Source of the DNA: Gammaproteobacteria bacterium
GTDB lineage: Bacteria; Pseudomonadota; Gammaproteobacteria; GRL18
DNA: 7,213 nt
Direction: 5' to 3'
NCBI GenBank assembly: GCA_024511395.1
Contig: JANELJ010000111.1
Coordinates: forward strand, 1 to 7,213
Below are positions 6,459 to 7,213 of this stretch, in pieces (positions within the stretch are counted from its first letter, which is position 1; each line of letters starts with the position of its first letter). The notes under the pieces are model-generated. The model worked only from the letters and a program-made list of their open reading frames with translations. It did not search any database and was not told where the DNA came from. A program made the position numbers and the translations under genes.

Positions 6459-6531
6459 GTCAATTTATGACGGCTTTATGACAAAAGTCATTTTTTGCAC
6501 CAAGACAAAACAACAATGAGTGCAAAAGCAC
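6459..6531. promoter_or_regulatory. Cluster of inverted repeats upstream of the porin promoter, candidate activator sites
   Basis: Three symmetric motifs occur in 73 bp: GTCA-N5-TGAC (6459-6471), ATGAC-AAAA-GTCAT (6478-6491), and TTTTGCAC-N19-GTGCAAAA (6493-6527), whose right arm overlaps the palindrome GTGC-AAAA-GCAC (6520-6531). They lie about 40-110 bp upstream of the -24 box, the usual position of enhancer sites for RpoN activators. The GCAC/GTGC words recall NtrC half-sites, but no pair has the canonical NtrC spacing, so the activator is not identified. Confidence 0.4.
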
Positions 6532-6571
6532 CAAAAAAGCACATTGCATACGCTTTTATTTTTCAACAGGC

Positions 6572-6603
6572 AAAAAAGAGCAGCCTGCAGGCTGCTCTTT
6601 TTT
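6572..6603. terminator. Perfect palindromic terminator downstream of the cytochrome gene
   Basis: GAGCAGCC (6578-6585) pairs with GGCTGCTC (6590-6597) around TGCA, with A6 and T6 tracts outside; the full 32 bp are a perfect palindrome. It follows the cytochrome stop codon by 28 bp on the minus strand and insulates it from the porin promoter region. Confidence 0.9.
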
Positions 6604-6631
6604 CTGTTAAAGGCTGTTAGCTAAAGGCTCT

Positions 6632-6970
6632 TTACTGGGCAGTCATATATTCAATAGCCGCCTTGACTTCTTCATCGCTTAACGCCGCATTACCACCACG
6701 GGCTGGCATGGCGCCTTTACCGGCAATGGCAGCCTTAACCAGACCATCAACACCACCGGCTGCTTCCAGACGAGCATTCCAAGCATCTTTATCACCAATT
6801 TTTGGTGAATTTAATAAACCGGCTCCATGACAGGCCTGACAGGTTGCAGCCACTACAGCGCTGCCATCAACAGGACCGGCAGCCGCTTTTGGTTCTTCTT
6901 TAGCTGCTTCTACGCCACTCGCAGGTGCTCCTACTACAGAAACGGTAATCCCCCCGAAAAATAATTTTTT
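6632..6970 (-). pseudogene. c5-like class I c-type cytochrome, 5' end lost or frameshifted
   Basis: The frame encodes a small haem c protein that would carry electrons in the periplasm. It shows the haem-binding motif CQACH, then NSPKIGDKDAW, an Ala/Gly-rich helix, the probable axial Met in KGAMPARGG, and a final helix ending EYMTAQ, as in cytochrome c5-like proteins. Upstream of CQACH is an Ala/Pro/Lys-rich linker (VSVVGAPASGVEAAKEEPK). The frame is open back to a TGA at 6971-6973 but has no ATG or TTG; its only GTG (6851-6853) lies two codons before the haem motif and cannot give an exported protein. An ATG (6972-6974) in another frame encodes MKK and would join after loss of one base in the A7 (6965-6971) or G6 (6950-6955) run. 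Alternatively, the IS3 remnant next door replaced the original N-terminus. Confidence 0.75.
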
Positions 6971-7002
6971 TCATAAGTAGAATTTCCCATTAAATTATTA
7001 AT

Positions 7003-7008
7003 GAGGAG
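7003..7008 (+). promoter_or_regulatory. Strong ribosome-binding site of the orfA remnant
   Basis: GAGGAG lies 8 nt before the ATG at 7017. It confirms the start of the transposase fragment. Confidence 0.7.
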
Positions 7009-7016
7009 AACCTACA

Positions 7017-7103
7017 ATGAAGAAGTCCAGATTTACAGAATCCCAGATCATCGGCATTCTGAAAGAAGCTGAATCCGACATGCCGGTCACTGAATTAACC
7101 TGA
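7017..7103 (+). pseudogene. Truncated IS3-family transposase OrfA
   Basis: Translation begins MKKSRFTESQIIGILKEAE and continues SDMPVTELT before TGA at 7101-7103. This is the first helix and start of the helix-turn-helix DNA-binding domain of IS3-family OrfA, which is normally about 90-110 aa and continues ELC(R/K)xHG. Here the family sequence stops after Glu-Leu, and no frame downstream resumes it, so the gene is truncated rather than interrupted by a single stop. It diverges from the damaged cytochrome gene. Confidence 0.75.
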
Positions 7104-7213
7104 ATTCTGGATAAGAACTAAAAAATATTGAACTAAATGCCTGTTTCTCGATCAGATCATTTAATGACCAAATCAAATGAATTTGAACAAGGAACAGGCA
7201 AGTGACTACTATA
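7104..7213. other. Unassigned DNA after the IS remnant
   Basis: No recognisable gene. The stretch has 7-bp inverted arms GCCTGTT (7139-7145) and AACAGGC (7193-7199) and an inner CAAAT-GA-ATTTG (7174-7185). A possible GTG start at 7202, with AAGGA 8 nt upstream, begins Met-Thr-Thr-Ile before the window ends; this is too short to call. Confidence 0.3.

Larger units (their letters stand above)
6950..7103 (+). mobile_element. Remnant of an IS3-family insertion sequence (left end only)
   Basis: The segment contains a short AT-rich leader, a strong ribosome-binding site and the first 28 codons of an IS3-family orfA. The left boundary is approximate: the cytochrome-like protein sequence becomes unconvincing near 6950, about 70 bp before orfA, a normal distance for an IS3 end. 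No right terminal repeat and no orfB are visible before the window ends. The element is a non-functional relic. Confidence 0.5.

Noticed and set aside
6421..6500. Sigma-70 promoter for the porin gene using TTGACT (6458-6463, minus strand)
   Set aside because: No acceptable -10 box lies 16-18 bp downstream; the sigma-54 match is much better.
6493..6531. Canonical NtrC binding site upstream of the porin gene
   Set aside because: GCAC and GTGC words are present, but the outward pair has a 19-bp spacer and the close pair has the opposite orientation to the NtrC consensus.
7202..7213. Start of a new gene at GTG 7202
   Set aside because: Only four codons are visible; the ribosome-binding site is suggestive but not enough.

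Overview
The window looks like the chromosome of a gammaproteobacterium. Rho (418 aa) and Rep (671 aa) align along their whole length with the E. coli proteins as I remember them, and rho, trxA and rep lie close together as they do in the E. coli rep-gppA-rhlB-trxA-rho neighbourhood. Coding DNA has moderate GC and the spacers are very AT-rich. A TorF/Gcw_chp-type porin, a small c5-like cytochrome and a REP-like folded intergenic repeat would suit an aquatic methanotroph or sulfur oxidiser, but nothing here fixes the genus.

Layout. 1-286: spacer downstream of rho, holding a folded repeat framed by a 14-bp inverted repeat and a degenerate heptamer repeat. 287-1543 (-): rho. 1544-2088: 545-bp spacer with no gene that I can support. 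2089-2415 (-): trxA from a TTG start. 2416-2682: divergent promoter region. 2683-4698 (+): rep, also from a TTG start. 4701-4784: twelve perfect tandem copies of GCGTTCA, followed by a bidirectional terminator. 4861-6324 (-): a secreted TorF-family putative porin that carries the family domain twice. 6325-6571: its control region, with a near-consensus sigma-54 promoter, an IHF-like site and inverted repeats further upstream. 6572-6603: perfect palindromic terminator. 6632-6970 (-): c-type cytochrome without a usable start. 7017-7103 (+): remnant of IS3-family orfA. 7104-7213: mostly unassigned.

How the parts relate. rho, trxA and rep are core housekeeping genes: transcription termination, thiol reduction, and replication-fork restart. 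The right half is accessory envelope and electron-transport material next to IS debris, which probably explains the damaged cytochrome. The most notable points are the in-frame 699-bp duplication inside the porin gene, the apparent sigma-54 control of that gene, and a heptamer repeat family that follows the stop codons of both rep and rho in the same orientation and ends in the same 13-nt word.
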